A stretch of 64,000 nt of DNA from a bacterium (GTDB taxonomy: Bacteria; Bacteroidota; Bacteroidia; Bacteroidales; Muribaculaceae): contig SFTJ01000033.1 of the NCBI GenBank assembly GCA_004563195.1, positions 1-64,000 of the forward strand, written 5' to 3'. Every line of letters begins with the position of its first letter. Positions within the stretch are counted from its first letter, which is position 1. Below, in pieces: positions 1 to 7,502 of the stretch. Position numbers and translations under genes: made by a program. The notes below the pieces were generated by a model. That model ran no database searches, was not told where the DNA came from, and saw only the letters and a list, made by a program, of their open reading frames with translations.

Positions 1-637
1 CCCCCAACAGACTTTTGCACCAACAATGACGGCTCATCATCACCCGTCATCAATATTATTTGAGATTATAATCTGTAAACTATTTTCAGGACGCTACATC
101 GGTGTGAAATCTGTGTGAGTTTTTATGCCGTGGCGGCATGCGAGGGTATCCAACCTGAAAGGTTGAATGCCGAGGGCGATAGCCCGAGTGCTCGTAGCCG
201 GGGGTTAAGCGAAGCGCAACCCCCGGAAAGCCGACATCCCCAAAGAAAAGCGTCTGAAGGCCGCGAAAGCAGCCGCCAAGGAAGCCGATATTCGCGTTTT
301 CCAAACGCATCATGGTGGGTGACACGATACCGAGGGTTACGCTTCGCTCCACCCCCGGCTACGAGCCACTCGCTTCGCTCGGGCGTTCGACCTTTCAGGT
401 CGTGCTGCGGTTATCGGCTGCGGTAAGCTGGTGATTATCAGTTGAGGCTGGGCGGCCGTTGTAGTCGGAAAAAACATCTGTGAAATCTGTGAAATCTGTG
501 AGAGATTAAATCAGTTGATGCAGATAAATAATTTGCAAAATCTGTGTGAGATTGAGCCACCAGCTGAGGTTATCAGTTGATGCAGATAAATAATCTGTGA
601 GAGATTTTGTACGGCTAAGCACTTCGGGGGCAAATTC
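1..637. other. Intergenic region filled with repeats
   Basis: No gene is supported here. The stretch holds a full copy of the palindromic element (146-410) flanked by several AATCTGTG-type repeats (about 65-120 and 470-610). Two overlapping open frames on opposite strands follow the hairpin sequence of the repeat and recur with other repeat copies in the window, so they are treated as spurious. Confidence 0.75.
146..410 (+). repeat. Palindromic hairpin element, full copy 1
   Basis: The left arm carries hairpins AACCTGAAAGGTT, GGGCGATAGCCC and the CGGGGGTTAAGCG.. stem. The centre carries a GCGTC..GCGAAAG-type hairpin and its counterpart GCGTTTTCCAAACGC. The right arm is a diverged reverse complement of the left, ending in GACCTTTCAGGTC. 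The same order recurs at 35207, 35692 and, inverted, at 42883. The left central hairpin is degraded in this copy. Confidence 0.8.
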
Positions 638-668
638 TTGGCATTTAGATGAAAAAATTATAACTTTG
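638..668 (+). promoter_or_regulatory. Promoter of the aroQ operon
   Basis: TTGG, then 19 nt, then TAACTTTG. This fits the Bacteroidetes primary sigma pattern TTTG-N19-TAnnTTTG with one mismatch at -33. The aroQ start codon lies about 32 nt after the -7 box. Confidence 0.7.
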
Positions 669-700
669 CACATTAATAACTATAAACATTCAGCGGAGAA

Positions 701-1126
701 ATGATGAAAATAGCAATTATCAATGGTCCGAACCTCAACTTGCTGGGCGTGAGGGAGCCGGCAATATATGGAAATACGGCTTTCGACGGCTTTTTTGCGG
801 GTTTGCAGGAGAAATATGCCGGCGTGGCTGAGTTGACTTATTTCCAAAGCAACCATGAAGGTGCTCTTATCGACCACATGCAAAGCATAGGTTTCGACTA
901 CGACGGCATTGTGCTCAATGCGGGCGCTTACACTCACACCAGTGTGGCTATCGCCGACTGCATCAGCGCCATCTGCACTCCCGTGATAGAGGTGCACATA
1001 AGCAATGTGCATAGCCGCGAATCGTTCCGCCACCACTCTATGATTTCGGCTGTGTGCAAGGGCGTGATTGCGGGCTTCGGCCTGGATAGTTATCGCCTTG
1101 CCATTGAGGCTCTTATCAGCCGATAA
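701..1126 (+). CDS. aroQ: 3-dehydroquinate dehydratase, type II
   Basis: Type II dehydroquinase converts 3-dehydroquinate to 3-dehydroshikimate in the shikimate pathway, as a cytoplasmic dodecamer. The 141-aa length is normal for the family. The N-terminal signature NGPNLNLLGVREP carries the catalytic Tyr region (Tyr in AIYG), followed by FQSNHEG, LNAGAYTHTS and the substrate-binding EVHISNVHSRE with its catalytic His. The start could be either of two adjacent ATG codons (701 or 704). It is the first gene of a + strand run with the O-methyltransferase, rbfA and the LolC/E permease, behind a clear promoter at 638-668. Confidence 0.97.
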   Translation: MMKIAIINGPNLNLLGVREPAIYGNTAFDGFFAGLQEKYAGVAELTYFQSNHEGALIDHMQSIGFDYDGIVLNAGAYTHTSVAIADCISAICTPVIEVHISNVHSRESFRHHSMISAVCKGVIAGFGLDSYRLAIEALISR

Positions 1127-1170
1127 CGATTGCTTTTTTACCACTGTTTCCACACAAACCAACGCGCATT

Positions 1171-1818
1171 ATGACCACCAACGACGATCAACTAGAAGAC
1201 TACATACTCAGTCACATCGACAGCGAACCCGAAGAACTGCGTCGGCTCGACCGCGAGACGCATCTCTACCACTTGCGTCCGCGCATGTGTTCGGGTCACT
1301 TGCAGGGCCGCCTGCTCAAGATGTTGGTGCGAATGATTAAGCCCACGAATGTGCTCGAACTCGGCACTTTTACCGGCTACTCCGCACTCTGCCTCGCCGA
1401 AGGGCTCCTTTCGCCCGAGGCTCGCGTGCACACTATAGAAATCGACGACGAACTCGAAGACTTTATCCGCACCCACTTCGACCGTTCGCCACTTGGCAAG
1501 CAAATCACGCTGCACATTGGCGATGCTTGCCAAATAATCGAAGAACTGAACGATATCGATTTTGACCTTGTGTTTGTAGATGCCAACAAGCGCCACTACG
1601 TCGACTACTACCGCTTGGTGCTCCCTCGTGTGCGCAAAGGTGGATTCATCATTGCCGACAACACCCTCTGGGATGGCAAAGTGGTGGATTGGGGCAAAAA
1701 ACTCGACGACCAAACCCGAGGCATCCTCGAGTTTAACGACCTTGTGGCTCAAGACCCGAGCGTGGAGACCGTGATTCTACCGCTGCGCGATGGCCTTACC
1801 ATACTTTATAAAAAATAA
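1171..1818 (+). CDS. SAM-dependent O-methyltransferase (family 3, TrmR/CCoAMT-like)
   Basis: Class I SAM-dependent methyltransferase of the caffeoyl-CoA O-methyltransferase-like family, 215 aa. The SAM-binding motif I is VLELGTFTGYSAL (about residues 55-68). It is followed by HTIEIDDEL (acidic ribose-binding position), IGDACQII and DLVFVDANKRHY, the metal/SAM region typical of this family. FIIADNTLWDGKV is the usual conserved C-terminal block. Bacterial members include TrmR, which methylates tRNA wobble uridine derivatives, and small-molecule enzymes. The substrate cannot be decided here. It sits 44 bp after aroQ and 47 bp before rbfA, so co-transcription is likely. Confidence 0.9.
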   Translation: MTTNDDQLEDYILSHIDSEPEELRRLDRETHLYHLRPRMCSGHLQGRLLKMLVRMIKPTNVLELGTFTGYSALCLAEGLLSPEARVHTIEIDDELEDFIRTHFDRSPLGKQITLHIGDACQIIEELNDIDFDLVFVDANKRHYVDYYRLVLPRVRKGGFIIADNTLWDGKVVDWGKKLDDQTRGILEFNDLVAQDPSVETVILPLRDGLTILYKK

Positions 1819-1865
1819 CAACTACTTCAATTTCAACTGTTTTTGATAATACAAATCCACTCAAT

Positions 1866-2255
1866 ATGGAAAATACAAGACAACAAAAAATAACTCGCCT
1901 CATACAGAAAGAATTGAGCGAAATTTTCCGCCAACAAACGGCAAAAACCCATGGGGTGCTCGTGTCGGTGAGCAGCGTGCGCATCTCGCCCGACCTCAGC
2001 ATTGCCCATGCCTATCTCAGCATCTTCCCTTCAGGCAAGGGCGAGGAAATCCTTGCCAACATCACCAAGAGCGCTCCACAGGTGCGCCACGAATTGGCTC
2101 AAAAAGTGCGCTATCAGTTGCGCAAATGCCCCGAACTGGCTTTCCACCTCGATGATTCGCTCGACTATATCGACCGCATCGACCAACTGCTGAAGTCCGA
2201 CAAGACCGGCTCCAAAGCCGATGCTCAAGATGAGCCCGACAGCACTCAGGAATAA
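1866..2255 (+). CDS. rbfA: 30S ribosome-binding factor A
   Basis: RbfA is a small KH-fold assembly factor that binds the 30S subunit and helps mature the 5' end of 16S rRNA, especially in the cold. The protein is 129 aa. It starts with the family pattern (TRQQKITRLIQKELSEIF), continues with VSSVRISPDLSIAHAYLSIF and contains the KVRYQLRKCPELAFHLDDSL block that closes the KH fold. The last residues are a polar, probably flexible tail. It is the third gene of the aroQ operon; a hairpin at 2299-2350 separates it from the permease gene. Confidence 0.95.
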   Translation: MENTRQQKITRLIQKELSEIFRQQTAKTHGVLVSVSSVRISPDLSIAHAYLSIFPSGKGEEILANITKSAPQVRHELAQKVRYQLRKCPELAFHLDDSLDYIDRIDQLLKSDKTGSKADAQDEPDSTQE

Positions 2256-2298
2256 AACTCAGTGGGGCAATCCTTAGGATTAGCCCATAATTAACGGC

Positions 2299-2350
2299 TG
2301 CGAGGAGGAGTCTCAGTCATTAATCACTGACACTGAGCCACTTCCTCGCA
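2299..2350 (+). terminator. Intercistronic hairpin after rbfA
   Basis: Outer stem TGCGAGGA pairs with TCCTCGCA, and an inner stem pairs CTCAGT with ACTGA. Only a weak T-rich stretch (TTATTT) follows, so it may be a partial terminator or an mRNA-stabilising hairpin between rbfA and the permease gene. Confidence 0.5.
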
Positions 2351-2366
2351 TTATTTACCCCTCGAT

Positions 2367-3587
2367 ATGCATCTCCCATTGAAAATAGCACTTCGCTACC
2401 TGCGAGCCAAAAAGGCTCACAGCGCGGTGAACATCATCTCGCTCATCTCGGTGTGCGGCGTGGTGGTGGCTACCGCTGCGTTGGTGTGCGTGCTATCGGT
2501 GTTCAACGGCTTTTCACAACTCGTGGGCAGCAAACTTGCCGTGCTCGACCCCGACCTGACCATCACGGCTGCATCGGGCAAAGCCATCGACTATGCCGAT
2601 GCTGTGGTGCAGAAAGTGAATGAAATAGCCGGCGTGGAATGTGCCTTGCCGGTAATAGAGGACAATGCTTTGGCTTCGGTGATGTCGCGACAGCTGCCGG
2701 TGCGCCTCAAAGGTGTGCCACACAACTATGGCAATGTGGTGAATATCGACAGCGCCATTATCGACGGCGAAGTGATGTTCGGCAACGAATATGTGCAATA
2801 TGCCGTGCTCGGCGTGGTGCCCGCCATAACCCTGGACATGCGGCCGGGATTTGCCGATATGATTTACCTTTATGCTCCGCAACGCACCGGGCGCGTTAAC
2901 GTAGCTAACCCTGCCACGGCTTTTCGCACCGACTCGGTGATGGTGGCAGGCGTGTTTCAGATAGAACAGGAAAAATACGACCGCGATGTGATATTCGTCT
3001 CTATCGACCTCGCTCGCCGTATCTTTAAATATCCGCATCAAGCCACAAGCATAGAGGTGCGGCTCGTTCCCGACGCCAAAGAGCATGCTGTGATGAGCGC
3101 TATGTCGGAGGCGCTGGGTTCAAAATTCGTGGTGCGCAACCGACTGATGCTCGAGGACGAAGCATTTCGCATGATAAACATCGAAAAATGGGTGTCGTTT
3201 CTGCTTCTGGCATTTATTTTGGTGATAGCCACCTTCAATGTCATAGGCGCACTATCGCTGCTGATTATCGAAAAACAAGATTCGATAGGTATATTCCGCA
3301 GCCTCGGCGCCACAAATAAGCAGATACGCAGCATTTTCATTATGGAAGGTTGGGTGATTTCGCTCAGCGGAGCCGTGCTGGGCGTGGTGCTGGGGTTGGT
3401 GCTTTGCAGCCTGCAAGAGCACTTCGGACTTATCACCATGCAGAGCAACTCGGCCCTTCTTCTGGTCGACGCCTATCCCGTGGTGGTGGTGTGGTCCGAC
3501 ATTCTTATAGTCTTTGCCCTCGTGGCTGCCGTGGGGCTCTTTACTTCGATGGTGACATCGCTCATTATGCGCCGCCTGCTGCGATAA
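2367..3587 (+). CDS. ABC transporter permease, LolC/LolE-FtsX type
   Basis: Integral inner-membrane permease of the MacB/FtsX superfamily, 406 aa. The topology is the LolC/E one: an N-terminal membrane helix (about residues 20-45, after the IALRYLRAKKAHSAVNIIS motif seen in LolC/E), a large periplasmic MacB-PCD-like domain, then three C-terminal helices (about 275-300, 322-350, 370-400). The block IIEKQDSIGIFRSLGATNKQI is the coupling-helix region that contacts the ATPase. LolCDE releases lipoproteins from the inner membrane. The cognate ATPase is not adjacent, which is common in Bacteroidetes. Confidence 0.88.
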   Translation: MHLPLKIALRYLRAKKAHSAVNIISLISVCGVVVATAALVCVLSVFNGFSQLVGSKLAVLDPDLTITAASGKAIDYADAVVQKVNEIAGVECALPVIEDNALASVMSRQLPVRLKGVPHNYGNVVNIDSAIIDGEVMFGNEYVQYAVLGVVPAITLDMRPGFADMIYLYAPQRTGRVNVANPATAFRTDSVMVAGVFQIEQEKYDRDVIFVSIDLARRIFKYPHQATSIEVRLVPDAKEHAVMSAMSEALGSKFVVRNRLMLEDEAFRMINIEKWVSFLLLAFILVIATFNVIGALSLLIIEKQDSIGIFRSLGATNKQIRSIFIMEGWVISLSGAVLGVVLGLVLCSLQEHFGLITMQSNSALLLVDAYPVVVVWSDILIVFALVAAVGLFTSMVTSLIMRRLLR

Positions 3588-3826
3588 GTCTCGCCCGTAG
3601 ATAGCACGGATGTGGGCTTAGTGGGCAACAGCATCACCAATATGCACGAGTGGCGGGATGGTTTTCGAATAGATGCGCAATCTGGCATATTTTGCTAATA
3701 TCCAATATGTTGCTCGCTTAGTTGGGGTGAGAAAACCCACGAAAAAATTATGAATCAATCCCCCTCCTGCTTGCATCGATGTGGAGATTTGACCGTTTTG
3801 ACAAACAACAACCCCATAATAGTGAT

Positions 3827-4501
3827 TTACAGCGGCGACGCCCCCGACTCGATACAGTCGATGAAATGCGCGAGATGTGTTTCCCAAGTAATCACATCGG
3901 TGTCATCGCCGTTCCATAGCGATGTTTCGCTATCGAGAAGACGCAGCAAATCAGTCTCATTCAAACCCATCTTGAGAGCCTCATAGCGGCCGCGTTGCTC
4001 CTTGAGCCGCTTGAACAAATGCATGGCACTGCCATCGGAGCAGCATTCCATCCCATGAATTGCCGCAGCCGTCTGCACTTCGCTCGCCAAGGCATTGATG
4101 CGAGTTATCAACTTCAATGCCTCGAGCACATTATCGTTTCTAAACCACTTAATCATATTTTCCAGGTTCTCTACCTCAATTCGTAGCTCGTTAGTTTCAC
4201 TCAGTATTCTTCGATTTTGAGAACCCTTCGGTTGATATCGTGAAGCCAGCCACACAAGCGGTGCCGCCAAATACCAAAAGCGTGGAGCACAGCCCGCTCG
4301 CTCCACGATTTGAAGGCCTTCGCATTGCCCTTGCTTGTCGAAACGAGCAACACCGAAAGCCCCACGCCGATGCATATGATTCATTTCGTGGATTTGCTCA
4401 CGGCAAACCCTCGATAGATGCATATAGACATCACATGAAGCGTTGCTGTTGCTTTGTAGGTGTTTTCTGACAAGCTCTTTGTGAAGTTGCGAAGTTCTCA
4501 A
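3827..4501 (-). CDS. Hypothetical protein, helical
   Basis: Unrecognised 224-aa protein. It has one short hydrophobic stretch (APRFWYLAAPLVWLASRY, about residues 80-97), then a charged, probably coiled-coil segment (ETNELRIEVENLENMIKWF), and a helical C-terminal half rich in Glu, Leu and Arg. Its start overlaps the stop of the upstream small membrane protein gene (4498-4722) in an ATGA arrangement, which suggests translational coupling. No promoter of its own was seen. A frame-broken single membrane protein is an alternative. Coding status is likely but not certain. Confidence 0.55.
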   Translation of the reverse strand: MRTSQLHKELVRKHLQSNSNASCDVYMHLSRVCREQIHEMNHMHRRGAFGVARFDKQGQCEGLQIVERAGCAPRFWYLAAPLVWLASRYQPKGSQNRRILSETNELRIEVENLENMIKWFRNDNVLEALKLITRINALASEVQTAAAIHGMECCSDGSAMHLFKRLKEQRGRYEALKMGLNETDLLRLLDSETSLWNGDDTDVITWETHLAHFIDCIESGASPL

Positions 4502-4722
4502 ATCGTCAAAAATAATAATTCCTCAAAAGCATTAGTAACGCCAAAAAAATAACAAGAAGCCACTACGGTGCACGTCGAAACAGCCCACAGATAGCCTCTA
4601 TAATGCAGAACTAAAACAAATAGCGCAAATAAGCAAAATATCAAGCACACATTTTTTATGAATATTACATAACAAATACGCCCGGCCTCGGTTTTAATCT
4701 CTCTCAGATTATATCCCGACAA
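4498..4722 (-). CDS. Small membrane protein, hypothetical
   Basis: A 74-aa frame with two predicted membrane helices: about residues 18-42 (VIFIKNVCLIFCLFALFVLV) and about 47-66. The N-terminus is polar. It ends in an ATGA overlap with the downstream 224-aa gene, and that coupling is the main reason to accept it. It resembles no family known to me. Downstream of the pair lies a gene-free stretch; upstream lies a half copy of the palindromic repeat. Confidence 0.45.
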   Translation of the reverse strand: MSGYNLREIKTEAGRICYVIFIKNVCLIFCLFALFVLVLHYRGYLWAVSTCTVVASCYFFGVTNAFEELLFLTI

Positions 4723-4796
4723 TCGCCGATGACATGCCGTAGGTGGTTAAATCTCACACAGATTTCACAGATATTTAACGGGTAGTGCTGCACCGC

Positions 4797-4924
4797 CGCT
4801 TTCGCGTCCTCCAGACGCTTTTCTTTTTGGTTGCCGGTATCCCGGGGGTTGCGCTGACGCTTAACCCCCGGCTAAGAGCACTCGGGCTATCGCCCTCGGC
4901 ATTCAACCTTTCAGGTTGGATACC
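4797..4924 (-). repeat. Palindromic hairpin element, half copy
   Basis: Only the arm with hairpin GCGTCTGGAGGACGC, the CGGGGGTTAAGCGTCAGCG stem, GGGCGATAGCCC and AACCTGAAAGGTT is present, read on the - strand. The other arm is missing. AATCTGTG-type repeats flank it on both sides (4745-4775 and 4930-5050). Confidence 0.75.
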
Positions 4925-5031
4925 TCTGCCGCGGTGTTATAAAAACACAGATTATCACAAAACACGGCACAGATAAACACAATAATGTGAAAATCCGTGC
5001 CTAATTCTGTGATAATCTGTGTTAAAACCAA

Positions 5032-6045
5032 TCACACAATATGCGTGAAAATCCGTGATAAATTAACACCGAGCGCCGATTTTTTTGTGCTCGAGCCTTG
5101 ATGTTTTCTTATGTTTTTTGCAGAGACTTGTTTAGTAGCCGAACAGCCCGATGATGCCATTACCAATACGTGGGTAGGGGTGGCGTTGGCGTCATCCCAT
5201 TTTTCTTCTATCACCTTCACCATCTTGCCTTTGCTGTTGCGAGCGTAGTACACCACTTCGCCGTTGAGCAAGCCCATCCAAGGTTTGTAGAACGACTCCT
5301 TAGTGATATCGCCATAATGTATGGTTATGCGGTGCGAATTGACCCAATTTGACGTGGATTTGCCATAACGTTCGCGACCGGTGCCCACGCGGGCGGCATG
5401 CAGATTGCCGTCGGCATCTTCCCAGCGGCGTTGCAGCAGCACATACACCTCGGCATAGTCTTGACCTTGAAGCGTCTTTTTCTTGCCGAATCCGCTGCTG
5501 TAGATGCGTTTACCCCCTTCGGGAATGTGTACTTTATAATCGTATTGCAAGTATTTGGGGCGTTTGGTGAATGGAATACCCATCTCCATTTTGCTGTAAG
5601 GGCTTTTGCTGCTTGTGATGGGTTCGTTAATCTCGCCCAAGAAGATGGAGCCGCTCACGAGCACATCCATATTCACTATGCCCAAGGCGCGCACATGCTC
5701 GAGTATGGTGCTCAATTTGGCACATTTGCCATGTCCGGCGCGGTCTTCAGGTACCACGGCATTGCTGCATTTAACTACGCCTACCACTTTGGCGTAGACA
5801 TTAGAGGTGGCCCAAGGCGAGCCGCCGAGGTTGCTGTAAGCCTTGGCACCGTTGATGGTCTGCGTGGGACCTATCTCATACACGGTCTTGGTGTTGCCGC
5901 CCAATACCGACGACTCCTTGATGTTGCGAGTAATCCATGAATTGAAGTCGCCGTATTTTATCAACTCTTGTGCTTGCGCAAAGTTCGATGCAAATACAGT
6001 GACAAATGCTGTTATTAATAATGCTCTGAAGTCTAAATTTCTCAT
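5032..6045 (-). CDS. PCMD-domain secreted protein with a lost C-terminus
   Basis: Secreted protein with a signal peptide (about residues 1-25, cleaved near AQAQE) and a putative carbohydrate metabolism domain (PCMD, a Bacteroidetes surface-protein domain). Typical blocks are IKYGDFNSWI, GGSPWATSNVYAKV, AKLSTILEHVRALG, MGIPFTKRPKYLQYDYK, RVGTGRERYGKS and TPTHVLVMASS. Members I know continue after this point with a short block ending in a VDN/VDD-type strand. Here the frame instead runs through about 40 unrelated residues into repeat sequence before stopping, so the 3' end seems to have been replaced. Function is unknown beyond a presumed carbohydrate link. Confidence 0.7.
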   Translation of the reverse strand: MRNLDFRALLITAFVTVFASNFAQAQELIKYGDFNSWITRNIKESSVLGGNTKTVYEIGPTQTINGAKAYSNLGGSPWATSNVYAKVVGVVKCSNAVVPEDRAGHGKCAKLSTILEHVRALGIVNMDVLVSGSIFLGEINEPITSSKSPYSKMEMGIPFTKRPKYLQYDYKVHIPEGGKRIYSSGFGKKKTLQGQDYAEVYVLLQRRWEDADGNLHAARVGTGRERYGKSTSNWVNSHRITIHYGDITKESFYKPWMGLLNGEVVYYARNSKGKMVKVIEEKWDDANATPTHVLVMASSGCSATKQVSAKNIRKHQGSSTKKSALGVNLSRIFTHIV

Positions 6046-6073
6046 AGTCGTAATGATGTAATAATTTCCGATG

Positions 6074-6081
6074 CAAAATTA
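6074..6081 (-). promoter_or_regulatory. -7 box upstream of the PCMD gene
   Basis: TAATTTTG on the - strand, 28 nt before the ATG, matches TAnnTTTG. Confidence 0.55.
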
Positions 6082-6249
6082 CCAAAACAATGTGCTTCGG
6101 CACTGTTCCTTATTCTGCCGAAAGTGTTCAAAATTACCTTATTTGCCCTTTGCCGACCCAAAATGACGCCTCAAGCAGGCAAAAACGCAAATTCAGAACC
6201 CGAAAAGAGTTCTGTTAAATGAAGATATGGCTATGCCGCCGTTGCGGCA

Positions 6250-7389
6250 TCAGAAACGCCAGTAAAGCTGCAAGTCGAGCGTAGAATATTTGCCGTCGCC
6301 GCCCTTGTGAGAGGTGGCTTTATCGTTGATGGTGTTGGCGTTGAGTTGCAGTTTGAGGTTTTTCATAAACCAATATTCGGCAGTAAGGCCATAGATGTTT
6401 TTGGTGGTGGAGTAGTCGAGGTGCAGATAGTCGCTGTAGCTGTCGACTTTAGCAAATATGCGCAACTTTTTGTCGCGAGTGACAGGCGCACCCGCCATCA
6501 CATACCAACCCTCGCTTTTGCCCGAATTTTTCCACGAGTTGGTCTCAGCCACAAAGTCGCTCACCTTGTAGCCATAGCTGTGAGCATATTCGCCGCGGGC
6601 AATAAACAAGCCATCGTAGGCAAAGCCCGCAGCCCAACGCTTGCGGTCGACGGTGACATTGGTGCTCGAGGTGTAGCGTCCGTTCCATCCCCAAGCGCCC
6701 ACTTTCAAGCCCTTGAGAGGCATGAGATAGATGCCGCCAATGAGGTCTTTGTGCGAATTGTTGTCGGCGTGATTGATGCCGTTGCCGGTCCATAAACCCA
6801 CCTGATAGTGAATGAGATGGCGGCTATGGTTGGCAATGGGCAAGAGGTCGCCCTGGAGTTGCACACCTATGTCGCGGCCATTGCTGTCGTGCTCACCGCA
6901 GCGGTCGCTCATACCAGCCAATTTTGTGGTAATCTGCGAATAAGCGCCAAAGCTTATGTCCCACGGATTCATAGGGTTTTCGAACAAGAAAGCGCGTTTG
7001 AACTGGCCGAACTTCACGCGAGCAAACGAGAAATGCTGCCATTCGCCCCAAGCGTCAACTATGCGAGGACCCTTTTCACCGGCGCTGCCACCCACGCCGT
7101 TAACTTGCATCTGCAATTGATAGGCAAAGTCGCCTATTTTGCCCTTGGCATATAGTCGGGCAAGTCGCAACTGAAAGTTGGAGTGAACAGCCCCGTCTTG
7201 ATTGTTGAGCGAGGCAGAGCCTATAACATAACCACCGAAAGTGGTGTTCTGAGTAACGGTTTTGATAGCCGATGCGGCTGAATTTGATTTCTTGTTGTCG
7301 CCATTGTCGCTATTGTCGGCAGCAGCCACGTTCACGGCAGTCATAACCGACATCACAGCAAGCAATGCCCATTTTACATAATTTGTCAT
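6250..7389 (-). CDS. Outer-membrane porin, phosphate-selective O/P type
   Basis: Predicted outer-membrane beta-barrel of 379 aa, with a signal peptide (about residues 1-24, ending AAA) and a terminal aromatic residue (LYWRF), as barrels need for assembly. Alternating hydrophobic strands run through the protein. The block FQLRLARLYAKGKIGDFAYQ and the FGQFKRAFLFENPMNP region are typical of the porin O/P superfamily in Bacteroidetes. Substrate selectivity cannot be read from the sequence. It appears monocistronic, with a -7 box 50 nt upstream. The mature N-terminus carries an Asn/Asp/Lys-rich low-complexity stretch. Confidence 0.82.
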   Translation of the reverse strand: MTNYVKWALLAVMSVMTAVNVAAADNSDNGDNKKSNSAASAIKTVTQNTTFGGYVIGSASLNNQDGAVHSNFQLRLARLYAKGKIGDFAYQLQMQVNGVGGSAGEKGPRIVDAWGEWQHFSFARVKFGQFKRAFLFENPMNPWDISFGAYSQITTKLAGMSDRCGEHDSNGRDIGVQLQGDLLPIANHSRHLIHYQVGLWTGNGINHADNNSHKDLIGGIYLMPLKGLKVGAWGWNGRYTSSTNVTVDRKRWAAGFAYDGLFIARGEYAHSYGYKVSDFVAETNSWKNSGKSEGWYVMAGAPVTRDKKLRIFAKVDSYSDYLHLDYSTTKNIYGLTAEYWFMKNLKLQLNANTINDKATSHKGGDGKYSTLDLQLYWRF

Positions 7390-7438
7390 ATTCTCTCTAA
7401 ATGATTGAATTTTAGAAGTTTTCTAAATAAATGAACTG

Positions 7439-7446
7439 CAAAGTTA
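7439..7446 (-). promoter_or_regulatory. -7 box upstream of the porin gene
   Basis: TAACTTTG on the - strand, 50 nt before the porin start, in the divergent region shared with the DUF2851 gene. Confidence 0.55.
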
Positions 7447-7489
7447 ATAAAAAATGCCGACTTATAGCGCAAACATCGATTTTTCTGTT

Positions 7490-7497
7490 TATTTTTG
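7490..7497 (+). promoter_or_regulatory. -7 box immediately before the DUF2851 gene
   Basis: TATTTTTG matches TAnnTTTG and ends only 5 nt before the chosen ATG at 7503. A transcript starting here would have almost no leader. The -33 region is not convincing. Confidence 0.4.
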
Positions 7498-7502
7498 CCC
7501 TA

